From: Bdellovibrionales bacterium
GTDB lineage: Bacteria > Bdellovibrionota > Bdellovibrionia > Bdellovibrionales > UBA1609
Direction: 5' to 3'
NCBI GenBank assembly: GCA_019637855.1
Contig: JAHBUX010000001.1
Location: 789,467-853,466, forward strand
Length of the DNA: 64,000 nt
A model generated the notes under the pieces. The model worked only from the letters and a program-made list of their open reading frames with translations. It made no database searches and was not told where the DNA came from. The position numbers and the translations under genes were made by a program. Shown piece by piece: positions 7,931 to 16,131 of this stretch; within the stretch, counting starts at the first letter, position 1, and each line of letters starts with the position of its first letter.

Positions 7931-9733
7931 ATGGGGTTGATGAGGCGAGTCGTCTGGCCGGCGTTGATACTGCCGGCGCTCTTGTGGATTAACGGTTGCG
8001 AATTTAATCGCGATCGCAAGCCGTCCATTCTGGTCATTGCCGTCGAAGGTCTTGCTTTCGAGACCTTAAGCTGTGATTCCGAACAGGGCGAGCCTGAGGT
8101 AGGTTTGCGTGCTTTCTGCGAAGAGGCCGTACGCTTTTCGCATGCCTACACACCAAGCACGCTAAGTCAGGCGTCCATGTCTTCGCTTTTGACGGGGCTT
8201 TATCCCGTGGACCATGGCGTGCGCCACAACGGCAATGATTTCTTGTCGGCGCGCTTTAAAACTCTGGGCGAAACCGCCTTAGGCAAAAGGTATCACACTC
8301 TATTCGTTTCCGGCGGCCCGCCGATTTGGCGTAAGTCGGGCCTGGCCCAGGGCTTTGAGATTTTTGAAGACCAAGTCGATATCACGCCCGGGATGTACTA
8401 TCGCCGGGCCGAGGACGTGTTCAAGATCGCGACCAATTGGATTGAACACGATACAGGCGGTCAGCCGTTTCTTGCGGTCTTGTTTTTAGCGGATCTGCAG
8501 TTTCCCAATGTGCCGACCAAGACCGATGAAGGAGAAGTGCGCGAGAAGAGCGAGGCAGCACAGGTCGAAGAGGTGAGTGAGTCGATTGGCACTCTGGTGC
8601 GCTGGTTGAAACAAAAGCGATTGTGGAATTCGACAAACATTGTTCTGGTCGGATTGAACTCTCTCAGTCGCAGCGAAACCGACACAGAGCCGCCGCCACT
8701 GTCGTTGCGTTCGGATAGCACACAGGTCGCGCTGTTTATCAAACCGGCCCGCAAAGAGCGCGACAATGTGATTCAGTGGGGCGTGGATCGCAATGTCAGC
8801 TTGGTCGATGTCGGCCTGACCATGTTCGAGTGGTTGGGTGCGGAAGTCCCGCGCAGCTCCCTGGCGGAAGTGCAGCCGCAGAGCTTGTCGAGTGTGCTGG
8901 TGAAATCCGAGCCCAAGTGGGAAGAAGACCGGTTGATCCTAAGTGAGACCGCGTGGCCCGATTGGCTTGAAGGCGGAGGCGTACGTTGGGCCGTACGGCA
9001 AAATCAATTCTTGTATATTCACGACACGCGTCCGTTGATCTTCAATACGCGCACGGACCGTATGGAGAGCTTGCGCCTGAAGCCCAGTGATCCATTGTGG
9101 AACTCGCTCAATGGCGATGTGTTGGATCTGTTTCGGCACGCGCAGACGCAACCCTTCAAAGGTATGACGCCGCACTGGCCAGAGCAGTTGGAAGTGGCGC
9201 GCGAATTGTGGCGTGACGGCACTATGACTCGTAAACCCAAAGGGGCTGAGGCGTGGAGCAAGTGGTACCTACGGCAGGCTCTGAGCACACGCGACTGGAA
9301 GAGCGTAAAGCAGTTGTCACAAGCACTGGGCGAGCCGGTTGGCAGCTATGTGGCGGCGAAACAGCTGGGTGAGAATTTGCCGATGCCGCGCAATCCGTGC
9401 GTGCGTCTAGTGTTATCCACCAAAGGCGATAAAAAATCGCAGCAGTCCGACTGTGCCGATGAAAAGGTTTTGGCGTTGCATGCCTGGCAGATCGCGAAAA
9501 GCGACGACGACAGACAGAGCGCTCAAGATCGTTTCACTCGGTTGTACGTGCAAACGTGGATGGATCAAGACATCGGGCGTATGAATTATTTAACGGATTT
9601 ACGTTGGGACGTGTTCCGCGAATTGCCAGAAGGCCCGCAACTGGCCGACTATCTGCTGACTTTGAAGGAATTTGAACCGTTCGCCCGTAAGATGTCAGGT
9701 CTTCTGAATGCTAAAGACGCTCGCTTCCAATGA
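7931..9733 (+). CDS. Sulfatase/alkaline-phosphatase-fold lipoprotein
   Basis: A 600-residue protein with a lipoprotein signal (Cys23 in WINGC). The N-terminal part follows the sulfatase fold: strand SILVIAVEG, then HAYTPSTL...SSLLTGLYPVDHGVR. The usual metal-ligand Asp of the first strand is Glu39, and the nucleophile site (about residues 77-79) offers Thr/Ser in place of the Cys of CxPSR. It could therefore be a phospho-group transferase-like hydrolase or an inactive relative. The last 200 residues are unassigned. Either ATG (7931 or 7940) could start it. Its 3' end overlaps the convergent radical SAM gene by 39 nt. Confidence 0.75.
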   Translation: MGLMRRVVWPALILPALLWINGCEFNRDRKPSILVIAVEGLAFETLSCDSEQGEPEVGLRAFCEEAVRFSHAYTPSTLSQASMSSLLTGLYPVDHGVRHNGNDFLSARFKTLGETALGKRYHTLFVSGGPPIWRKSGLAQGFEIFEDQVDITPGMYYRRAEDVFKIATNWIEHDTGGQPFLAVLFLADLQFPNVPTKTDEGEVREKSEAAQVEEVSESIGTLVRWLKQKRLWNSTNIVLVGLNSLSRSETDTEPPPLSLRSDSTQVALFIKPARKERDNVIQWGVDRNVSLVDVGLTMFEWLGAEVPRSSLAEVQPQSLSSVLVKSEPKWEEDRLILSETAWPDWLEGGGVRWAVRQNQFLYIHDTRPLIFNTRTDRMESLRLKPSDPLWNSLNGDVLDLFRHAQTQPFKGMTPHWPEQLEVARELWRDGTMTRKPKGAEAWSKWYLRQALSTRDWKSVKQLSQALGEPVGSYVAAKQLGENLPMPRNPCVRLVLSTKGDKKSQQSDCADEKVLALHAWQIAKSDDDRQSAQDRFTRLYVQTWMDQDIGRMNYLTDLRWDVFRELPEGPQLADYLLTLKEFEPFARKMSGLLNAKDARFQ

Positions 9734-10450
9734 TGTGCGTTTCTTTAGCTTAAAAGCGATTCCGTAAAGAGCATCCTCGTCGGCCGGTTGCAGCCCGGGA
9801 AAGGCGGGCGAGGGACGGCTCAACGTGCAGATCTGTACCGCCTTCGGTTTGATCATACCTAAAACTTCGATCCACTCGTCGACCGCATCGGCGGCCGTGT
9901 TGTCGAACTCGCCCAAGCAGAAGAGCGACTGCACGGTGTAGTCTTTGAGCTTGCGAAAGCCCGACAGAAATTTCGCCATGTTGATGCGGATCAAGGGATC
10001 GTTGAATTTCTGCATAAGCACATCGTTGCCGGCATCGATCTTAATCACGCGCTCATCCGCCAGGTTCAGTCCATTGACGACCTTTTTATTGTCGAGATGC
10101 GCGCCGTTGGTCAAAACGACGACTTTGACTCCGGGCAAATGCTCGTCGCGTAGACTCGTGATTAGCTTCATGGCCTCTTCAAATTCGGCGTGCAAGGTGG
10201 GTTCGCCATTGCCACTGACCACTACGGCTTCCGACGGCACGGACTTTTTAATGTACTCTTTAAAAGCGTTGCGTACTTGGTCCAGAGAGGGAAAAACGTA
10301 GTCCTTACGGATCTTATTCATCGTCAGCTGTGTAGGACCAAGGCTGCAATAGACGCAGTTATAGGAACACACCTTCTCTGCGCCCAGCAGATTGATCCCC
10401 AAAGTGCTGCCATAGCGTTGTGATTTCACTGGGCCGTAGACGATGTCCAT
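9695..10450 (-). CDS. Radical SAM protein of the COG0731 (wyosine-type) group
   Basis: The 251-residue protein has the CxxxCxxC cluster motif (Cys28, Cys32, Cys35 in CSYNCVYC), the following GNGEPTLH block, and an N-terminal VYGPVKSQRYG...LGIN stretch typical of the COG0731 family of Fe-S oxidoreductases related to TYW1. The bacterial members have no settled substrate. It is monocistronic; its last 39 nt lie antisense to the end of the sulfatase-fold gene, an unusually deep convergent overlap. Confidence 0.85.
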   Translation of the reverse strand: MDIVYGPVKSQRYGSTLGINLLGAEKVCSYNCVYCSLGPTQLTMNKIRKDYVFPSLDQVRNAFKEYIKKSVPSEAVVVSGNGEPTLHAEFEEAMKLITSLRDEHLPGVKVVVLTNGAHLDNKKVVNGLNLADERVIKIDAGNDVLMQKFNDPLIRINMAKFLSGFRKLKDYTVQSLFCLGEFDNTAADAVDEWIEVLGMIKPKAVQICTLSRPSPAFPGLQPADEDALYGIAFKLKKRTSLEASVFSIQKT

Positions 10451-10519
10451 TGGCTAAATTATCCGGTGACGAAGCCGGGATTTCAATGCTGCGCGCGGGT
10501 CTAGTCGAGGGCCCATAGC

Positions 10520-11206
10520 TTATGGCAGCTCGAGAACGCCCAGCCAAAAGGGAAGATTCGGGTACTGTGAAGCCAACGTGGCGCTGACTTGATCAAGCGA
10601 AGTGCTTTCATAGGGTAGATGAAAGAGTGGATTCGAAACTACGGTGTGACTTAAGAAAACCAGGCGGTCGTGGGCTTGCGTTTTAAAACTGGCCACATTC
10701 ATATTGGTTGTGCTGTGTAAGCCGATGAGGTTTTGTGGCAGTGGCGGTAGAATCTCGGGCGGCTGGCTAAGCTCGGTGGACAGATCGATCTGCACACTCA
10801 GAGGGATCCACGGCATTCCTTGGCGCGCCAAGAAAAAGTGCGGGTAGCCGACCTGTGCAAAGGAGAGTTCGCCCTCTTGATGGGCGAATACCAAAACCTC
10901 AACACCGGACATGTATTCCGACTTATTCTCCTCGCGATAAATGGAATCGTTGGCCAGCATCACGCCGACGCGCAAACTGTTGGCCAGGCCCGACAGGCAG
11001 GTGAGCTTTTGAAACGGCGAAGTGGCTTCTAAATCTTGCCGTGCCGAAAGCACATAGTCTTTCAACGTTTCGATCACCTTCTTGGCCGCATTGCGGTTGC
11101 CCCAAGGGGTGGCAATCACGCCAAATGAACCATCTTCTTCCAGATAGATTTCGGGCGCTGGGCGAAAGAGTTGGCCGCCGTAAGAGCGTTCGAGCAAGCT
11201 GATCAC
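10520..11206 (-). CDS. PP2C-like protein lacking catalytic residues (putative pseudophosphatase)
   Basis: The 228-residue sequence follows a PP2C/SpoIIE-type phosphatase in outline: FGVIATPWGN (about 28-37) where PP2C has DGHGG, a helix after it, the strand pair EVLVFAHQEGELSFAQVGYPHFFLARQG (positions 103-130) where PP2C has GDSR, and DRLVFLSHTVV (180-190) where PP2C has a SDG motif. All three metal-binding Asp positions are replaced. The GTG start overlaps the stop of the upstream FHA gene (GTGA), so it is the last gene of the FHA operon. FHA domains bind phosphothreonine and are often encoded beside PP2C phosphatases, which supports the relationship. Fold assignment is inference. Confidence 0.55.
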   Translation of the reverse strand: MISLLERSYGGQLFRPAPEIYLEEDGSFGVIATPWGNRNAAKKVIETLKDYVLSARQDLEATSPFQKLTCLSGLANSLRVGVMLANDSIYREENKSEYMSGVEVLVFAHQEGELSFAQVGYPHFFLARQGMPWIPLSVQIDLSTELSQPPEILPPLPQNLIGLHSTTNMNVASFKTQAHDRLVFLSHTVVSNPLFHLPYESTSLDQVSATLASQYPNLPFWLGVLELP

Positions 11207-13194
11207 GGCATGGCTCCATACTTTAAAAGTTTGCTCTTGGCTTTCTTGGCGTAGTCGTTGAACTCCAGATCCTCAGCCAAAATTTTCTTCCACTTCTCTT
11301 TGGCCGAATCCACATTGCCCAAGCTTTCCTCTAAAACGCTATCTTCGTAGATGGCCTTCATCTCCCGGCGCAGTTCCTTCAGCATCTTGTCCTTAGTGGC
11401 TTTGGCTTCACTATTGCTCGGGTCTTCTTTGCTGGCCTTGTCGCAGGCCAGATAGGCTGCTTTATATTGGGATTTGCTGCCTTGCTGACGGCACTCCTCC
11501 ATAAAACCGCCGACTTTGACCTTCAGTTTCTCTTGGATTGAAGCAATCTGGCGGCGTGCTTCTTCTTTCAGGCCGGCGGCGCGTGGATAGTTCGAATTCA
11601 CGAATTTCTCCAAGGCACGTTGCGAAGCCAGGAGGTCATCCTTCTTCAATGTGGCCATGGCGCGGTTGAAATGCGCCTGTCCGCGCGCGACCTTGGCGTC
11701 CTCGATGCGTCTTTGTTCGTCATTAAATTTCTTTTCGTCTTCGTGCATCTGGGCCGAGTGAATCATTTCAATCACTAGGTTGTGCTCGGGTGAAAGCTCG
11801 ATGGCCGGGGCCAAACAGAGGCGGGTTTCGTCGATGGTCGCGCCTGCTTTCAAAGTGGACTTGCACTGTTCCACATAGCCTAGGATGCGCTGCTCGACTT
11901 CTTCCTTTTCACGCTGTTGGCGCATGCGTTCTTCATCACGGCGGACCAGCTCTAAACCTTGTTCGCAGAAAGATTGCAACTCTTTGGAGTTTTCAAATTG
12001 GGGCAAGATCTCGTGCAGCTTCGCCAGTTCGGTTAGGCAAAGAGCGTATTTCCCGCCCACGTAAAGTGAGCGCGCTAGATTGAATGAGTCTTTGACCACC
12101 AGCTTCTGCTCTTTGCTTAGCGTATCGAAGCTTAAACTGCTGGCTGGATCGCGGGGAGCGACCTTGGCCTCTTCTTTTTTATCGGGTAATAGCGAGCCTA
12201 TCAACAAGATCGGGATCAGAACCACCAATGCTAAACGCACTTTGTTTTTCTTGAGCTTGCGCCATTGGCGTCGCCAACCCTTTTTCTCCGGTCGCTCTGG
12301 GCGCGCCGCTTGATACTGCGTTGGTTCATAGGCCGCCGGTAGATTTGCTGGGTACCAGGGTTCGGCCGGCTCTTGCATCAGCTGAGGATCGAAGGCTGGC
12401 ACCGGCAAGCGGTCCACACGATTGTTGAACTGGACGTCGCGAATCTCAAAAGTCATGTCGATGTTCATCACACGAATTTCATCGCCGCTCTCGAGGCGGG
12501 TCGGTTCGTGTGACGGAATTTTATTTCCGTTCACCTTGGTGCCGTTCGAGCTCCCCAAATCGGTGATAAAGAAACCCTCTGGAGTGCGCGCGATCTCGAA
12601 GTGTTTGCGGCTGATGTGCGGCGAATTGATCGGAATCTCGCTGTCGGACTCACGCCCGGCCACCCACAGGTCGCCTTCTAGTTTCAAAACTTCATCGTCG
12701 GCGGTGTTTGGATAGGAGATGCGGAAGTAGGGCACCAATTTCGAGGCGCCGGCGACGGTGGCTTCATTGTTCGGACGGGGAGCTGTGTTGTCCACGGCCT
12801 GTGGAGCGGGTCCCTCTGCAGGCGTCGGCGCATTGGTGCCAATGCGCGGCTGGAAGAAGGTTGGTAGATTGCGTGAGGGCTCGGGCTTTTCTTCCTCAGC
12901 AAGGTCCGCTTCGAATCCGAACTCGTAGGGTGCGACGATAAACACGCACGCTTCGGTCAACTCTATCACCTGCACAGTTTCCGAGCCCTTTTGAATCAGC
13001 CCGAATTTCGAGAGCGCTTCGCACACCCAAATGCCGTCGCGCTCATAAAACTTCAAATGCTGACGTGAGATGCCCTTCTCTGTGCCCAGAGGAATCTGGG
13101 CATCTTGAGCGCGGCCGGCCACGTACTCTTTGCCGTTCTCGAGCTGAATGCGGTGAAGTTCTTCGCCATGCAGTTTCACGGTTAAGATGGCCAT
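11203..13194 (-). CDS. Membrane protein with two FHA domains and a TPR-like C-terminal region
   Basis: A 663-residue protein. FHA1 (about 1-95) keeps the Gly-Arg of AGRAQD and SRQH, but its SxNG loop is lost (LSKFGLIQKG). FHA2 (about 152-255) is canonical: AGRESDSE, ISRKHFE, DLGSSNGTKVNG. After a Pro-rich linker and a basic stretch comes one membrane helix (about 319-337), then about 320 residues of helical, TPR/coiled-coil-like sequence. The orientation is probably FHA inside, repeats outside. Its ATG directly follows the previous gene's stop, with GGAAGGG as ribosome binding site. It is the fifth gene of a six-gene operon. Confidence 0.9.
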   Translation of the reverse strand: MAILTVKLHGEELHRIQLENGKEYVAGRAQDAQIPLGTEKGISRQHLKFYERDGIWVCEALSKFGLIQKGSETVQVIELTEACVFIVAPYEFGFEADLAEEEKPEPSRNLPTFFQPRIGTNAPTPAEGPAPQAVDNTAPRPNNEATVAGASKLVPYFRISYPNTADDEVLKLEGDLWVAGRESDSEIPINSPHISRKHFEIARTPEGFFITDLGSSNGTKVNGNKIPSHEPTRLESGDEIRVMNIDMTFEIRDVQFNNRVDRLPVPAFDPQLMQEPAEPWYPANLPAAYEPTQYQAARPERPEKKGWRRQWRKLKKNKVRLALVVLIPILLIGSLLPDKKEEAKVAPRDPASSLSFDTLSKEQKLVVKDSFNLARSLYVGGKYALCLTELAKLHEILPQFENSKELQSFCEQGLELVRRDEERMRQQREKEEVEQRILGYVEQCKSTLKAGATIDETRLCLAPAIELSPEHNLVIEMIHSAQMHEDEKKFNDEQRRIEDAKVARGQAHFNRAMATLKKDDLLASQRALEKFVNSNYPRAAGLKEEARRQIASIQEKLKVKVGGFMEECRQQGSKSQYKAAYLACDKASKEDPSNSEAKATKDKMLKELRREMKAIYEDSVLEESLGNVDSAKEKWKKILAEDLEFNDYAKKAKSKLLKYGAMP

Positions 13195-14178
13195 TTAAAA
13201 CCGCCCTTCCGTCAGACGGTCACAAGCTTCATAGTTGGCCTTGGCCTCTTGATATATAGGACTGCTTGCGTCTTTCACCATCACGATCACGTTGCGGAAG
13301 GCCGCGCGACAGGCTTTGTACTGGTTTTGCTCGCGATATTTGCGACCGAGTACCACTTGATACTGAATCAGCTCGTCGAACTTACGTTGCGAGAGACGTT
13401 GGTAGCGGTTGCACAATACGTGTTCCGGATTTAGAGCCAAGCAGGCCTGAAAGCTGGTCAAAGAGCGTTCGAATTGGCCCTTCTTGAAGTCGCGGAAGCC
13501 GCGTACGTAGTTCTCCTGCGCCTGACGAGCCGTTACGCTATTGTTCATTTTCTTCAAGGAGACCGCCTCGGCCGCCTCGCGCAGTTTGTTGGCGGTTTCG
13601 ATATCGGCTTGAATCTGTTTTTCGCTACGGATCTGTTGCTCTTTCTTTTTGGCTGGTGAGCCAGAGAATAGCCAAAAGCCGAGCAGTCCCAGCACTCCAT
13701 ATATAATGAGGCGATTGGTTCCGGCCTTCTTACTGGTTTTCGGCCGCCCACTTTTCGAAGAGCGTGGGCGCGAAGGAGCTGAGGCGCCGCCGTACATCGC
13801 AGGCGAACCGCCGTAGTCTTGGTGAACCACCGATAGCGGTGAGCCCGAAACCGCCGTTTGATTGAACTGCACTTCGGTATCGCCAAAGGTCACCACGTCG
13901 CCGTCTTGTAAGATTGCACGCTCCACACCTTTGCCATTCACTTGCACCAGATTTTTATCGTTCAGGCTGATCACTTCGCAGCTGAAGCCATCGGATTCCA
14001 CCTGCGCATGCTTGCGGCTGCATTTCGGATCGTTGACGATCACAAAACCGCAATCCGGACTACGGCCGACGTCAAACGACGGCGCGTTCATCAGGCGCAC
14101 CGAGCCCTTCATGGTCCCGCTGATCACGGTCCACTTCGTAGCTGCGGCAGGAGAGATGGCGACTGCGGAATTGCTCAT
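13195..14178 (-). CDS. Membrane protein with one FHA domain and a TPR-like C-terminal region
   Basis: A 327-residue protein laid out as a smaller version of its downstream neighbour: an FHA domain (about 15-105) with VGRSPD, CSRKHAQV and an altered LNDKNLVQVNG loop, a basic Ser/Pro linker, one membrane helix (about 156-172) and a helical C-terminal part of about 150 residues with a TPR-like repeat (FKKGQFERSLTSFQACLALNPEH). The ATG overlaps the stop of the upstream FHA gene (ATGA) behind GGAGAAGG. The two FHA-TM-helical proteins may have arisen by duplication and may assemble together. Confidence 0.88.
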   Translation of the reverse strand: MSNSAVAISPAAATKWTVISGTMKGSVRLMNAPSFDVGRSPDCGFVIVNDPKCSRKHAQVESDGFSCEVISLNDKNLVQVNGKGVERAILQDGDVVTFGDTEVQFNQTAVSGSPLSVVHQDYGGSPAMYGGASAPSRPRSSKSGRPKTSKKAGTNRLIIYGVLGLLGFWLFSGSPAKKKEQQIRSEKQIQADIETANKLREAAEAVSLKKMNNSVTARQAQENYVRGFRDFKKGQFERSLTSFQACLALNPEHVLCNRYQRLSQRKFDELIQYQVVLGRKYREQNQYKACRAAFRNVIVMVKDASSPIYQEAKANYEACDRLTEGRF

Positions 14179-15803
14179 CCTTCTCCTTCCATAGGCAAGA
14201 GAACGATCAGGTAGTAGGCAAGCTTGGCGCTGCCGTAAATGCCCTGTGCCACCACTTGGAAGTTCGAGCCCGAGAACTCGAGTTCATTAGTGGCCAATTC
14301 GTCGGGATTTTTGTCCACGCGTTCGATCAGATCTTTCAAACTGAGTTTCAGCGCTTGATCGTTGATATCGTTCACACTTTGTAGAGTGAGAGTGGCGGCC
14401 GGCAAACCGATACGGGCTTCAAAAGCCTGATTGACCGCAGCAATCGAAAGATCGTGCGTGCGCACGCCCATGGCGGCAAAGCCCATCAGCTCGACTAAGT
14501 TCCCGATCTCGCGATTGCGGTCATGTTCAACGGCACGATTGACGCCCGCGCTCTGCACCGGATTGGCCGCGCGGGTCAGCGCGCTAGACACGTTCGAGGC
14601 TAGAAGCTGCAGGGCGGGAAACTGATATTCGACGTGCACGGTCTCGCCGCCATCTTTGAGCGCCGTGTCCAGTTGCACGTTGATATTGCGGATCGGATAT
14701 TCGATCAGCTTGTACAGGAAGTAGAAGAGCACAAAGCCCAGCACCAACGAGATACAGAGCGTAATGATAAAGAGGCTCAAAACGTCGCCGTCTTTGACGG
14801 CCAACGAACGCATGTCATACAGCACCACGGCCCAATGGGTGACCGCTTGATTGCCGGAGTCTTGGTTGAACACCATCACCGGATACATGGCGACGACGGT
14901 GTCGTCGTCGATTTGCTTCACAGCTTCACTATTGAATTTGCGAGCTTCATGTACAAATGGGATGTCGGGATAAGAGCCTGCTTGCGAAGCCGGAGAAACG
15001 ATGTTGCCGTCGATGTTGGAGATGATCATGGCCTTTTTCACGCCGGGGCGGGCCGTGGCGATGTCCACCGAGGCAGCGCTGATCTGGTCGCTGGTTAAGT
15101 AAGGCCGATTCACGCGCGCCAGAGTGGTGGCGATCGTCATGGCGTGATGTTGGCTCTCTTCTTCGATACTGCTCTTAAGGATTCGCACCAAAGGAATCGT
15201 CGATAGTGTGGTGACCAGAAGAATAAAGGCCGCCATAAAGCCAGCGAGCACCCATTTGAAATCAAACAGTTCGGGCAGCTTGACCATTCCGGGCAGAACC
15301 ACGCGATCCATGTATTCTTGAAATACAGCTGCCCAACGCGGGAACTTGCTCTGCATGAGTTCGGCGCTCTCGGCCTGCGGAGCCGAGAATTCTTCGCTGT
15401 CGTCGCGGTCACGCCGACGCGAGCGCGGCGGTGACTGCTGATAAGCCACGTTGCCATAAGAGGGCTGCTGTTGGCCTCCGTACATCTGCTGCTGGAAGCG
15501 TGCGGCCCAGTTCTCTGGCACCTTTTGAACTTCAAAGAACACGTCGTGCAACGCGATCTTGTCGCCCGAGTTGGCTTTGCTCGAACGCACCTGCACGCCG
15601 TTGATGAAGGTGCCGTTGCGTGAACCGGCGTCGGTGACGATAACTTTGTCGTCAAAGATCTCGATACGAGTATGCTCTTTTGAAATGCTGCCACTCGGGA
15701 TCTTGATGTCGCAGCCGGGCGCTCGTCCAATCAACGTGGAGTTTTTGGTGAGCGGCACAACTTGTCCGGCCAAAGGGCCGTTAAGAAAGCGGATGATCCA
15801 CAT
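14175..15803 (-). CDS. FHA-domain transmembrane sensor with extracytoplasmic sensor and PAS-like region
   Basis: The ATG at 15803 is preferred over a GTG at 15815 because GGTGAG lies 7 nt before it. Order of parts: a canonical FHA domain (about 1-95; IGRAPGCD, SISKEH, AGSRNGTFING), a Gln/Arg-rich linker, helix TM1 (about 185-207), an outside domain of about 130 residues resembling a Cache-type sensor, TM2 (about 342-366), a HAMP-like segment, and a PAS-like C-terminal region (about 405-525). There is no kinase, cyclase or methyl-accepting output, so signals would pass by contact. It overlaps the DUF192 gene by about 20 nt. Confidence 0.85.
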   Translation of the reverse strand: MWIIRFLNGPLAGQVVPLTKNSTLIGRAPGCDIKIPSGSISKEHTRIEIFDDKVIVTDAGSRNGTFINGVQVRSSKANSGDKIALHDVFFEVQKVPENWAARFQQQMYGGQQQPSYGNVAYQQSPPRSRRRDRDDSEEFSAPQAESAELMQSKFPRWAAVFQEYMDRVVLPGMVKLPELFDFKWVLAGFMAAFILLVTTLSTIPLVRILKSSIEEESQHHAMTIATTLARVNRPYLTSDQISAASVDIATARPGVKKAMIISNIDGNIVSPASQAGSYPDIPFVHEARKFNSEAVKQIDDDTVVAMYPVMVFNQDSGNQAVTHWAVVLYDMRSLAVKDGDVLSLFIITLCISLVLGFVLFYFLYKLIEYPIRNINVQLDTALKDGGETVHVEYQFPALQLLASNVSSALTRAANPVQSAGVNRAVEHDRNREIGNLVELMGFAAMGVRTHDLSIAAVNQAFEARIGLPAATLTLQSVNDINDQALKLSLKDLIERVDKNPDELATNELEFSGSNFQVVAQGIYGSAKLAYYLIVLLPMEGEG

Positions 15804-16131
15804 GCAATTGCTCACCGATGGCGACCGGATGTTTCTCTAGAAATCCGGGCGCGAGTTCAATAACGCTGGCGGCGCCCCACACGGGCAGCACCAGGCGGGC
15901 GGGTTTGACCCGCGAGTAAGTTTTCTTCACCACCATCTTGCGATCAACGAAGACCAAGTCGATGGCGAACTTCATAAAAAACGTATGAATCGAGTTACAC
16001 CGCAAAATCCACAAAGCTTGATCGTCGGGCAGATGAGTGCGGCCGATCAAACCCTTGGTGCGCGGCCACCAAGTGGACGCGACTTCGAGATACGGAATCA
16101 AAGTGGAGCGGGCGTTACGCAACTGCATCAC
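15781..16131 (-). CDS. DUF192 family protein
   Basis: A protein of 115-116 residues with the DUF192 core: a strand followed by WWPRTKGLIGRTHLPDDQALWI, then CNSIHTFFMKFAIDLVFVD and ending in a VIELAPG segment. Some DUF192 proteins are secreted, but no signal peptide is evident here. Function is unknown; DUF192 genes are often found near tad or type II secretion genes. The start is either GTG at 16131 or ATG at 16128, both overlapping the stop of the TadC-like gene. Confidence 0.88.
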   Translation of the reverse strand: MMQLRNARSTLIPYLEVASTWWPRTKGLIGRTHLPDDQALWILRCNSIHTFFMKFAIDLVFVDRKMVVKKTYSRVKPARLVLPVWGAASVIELAPGFLEKHPVAIGEQLHVDHPLS

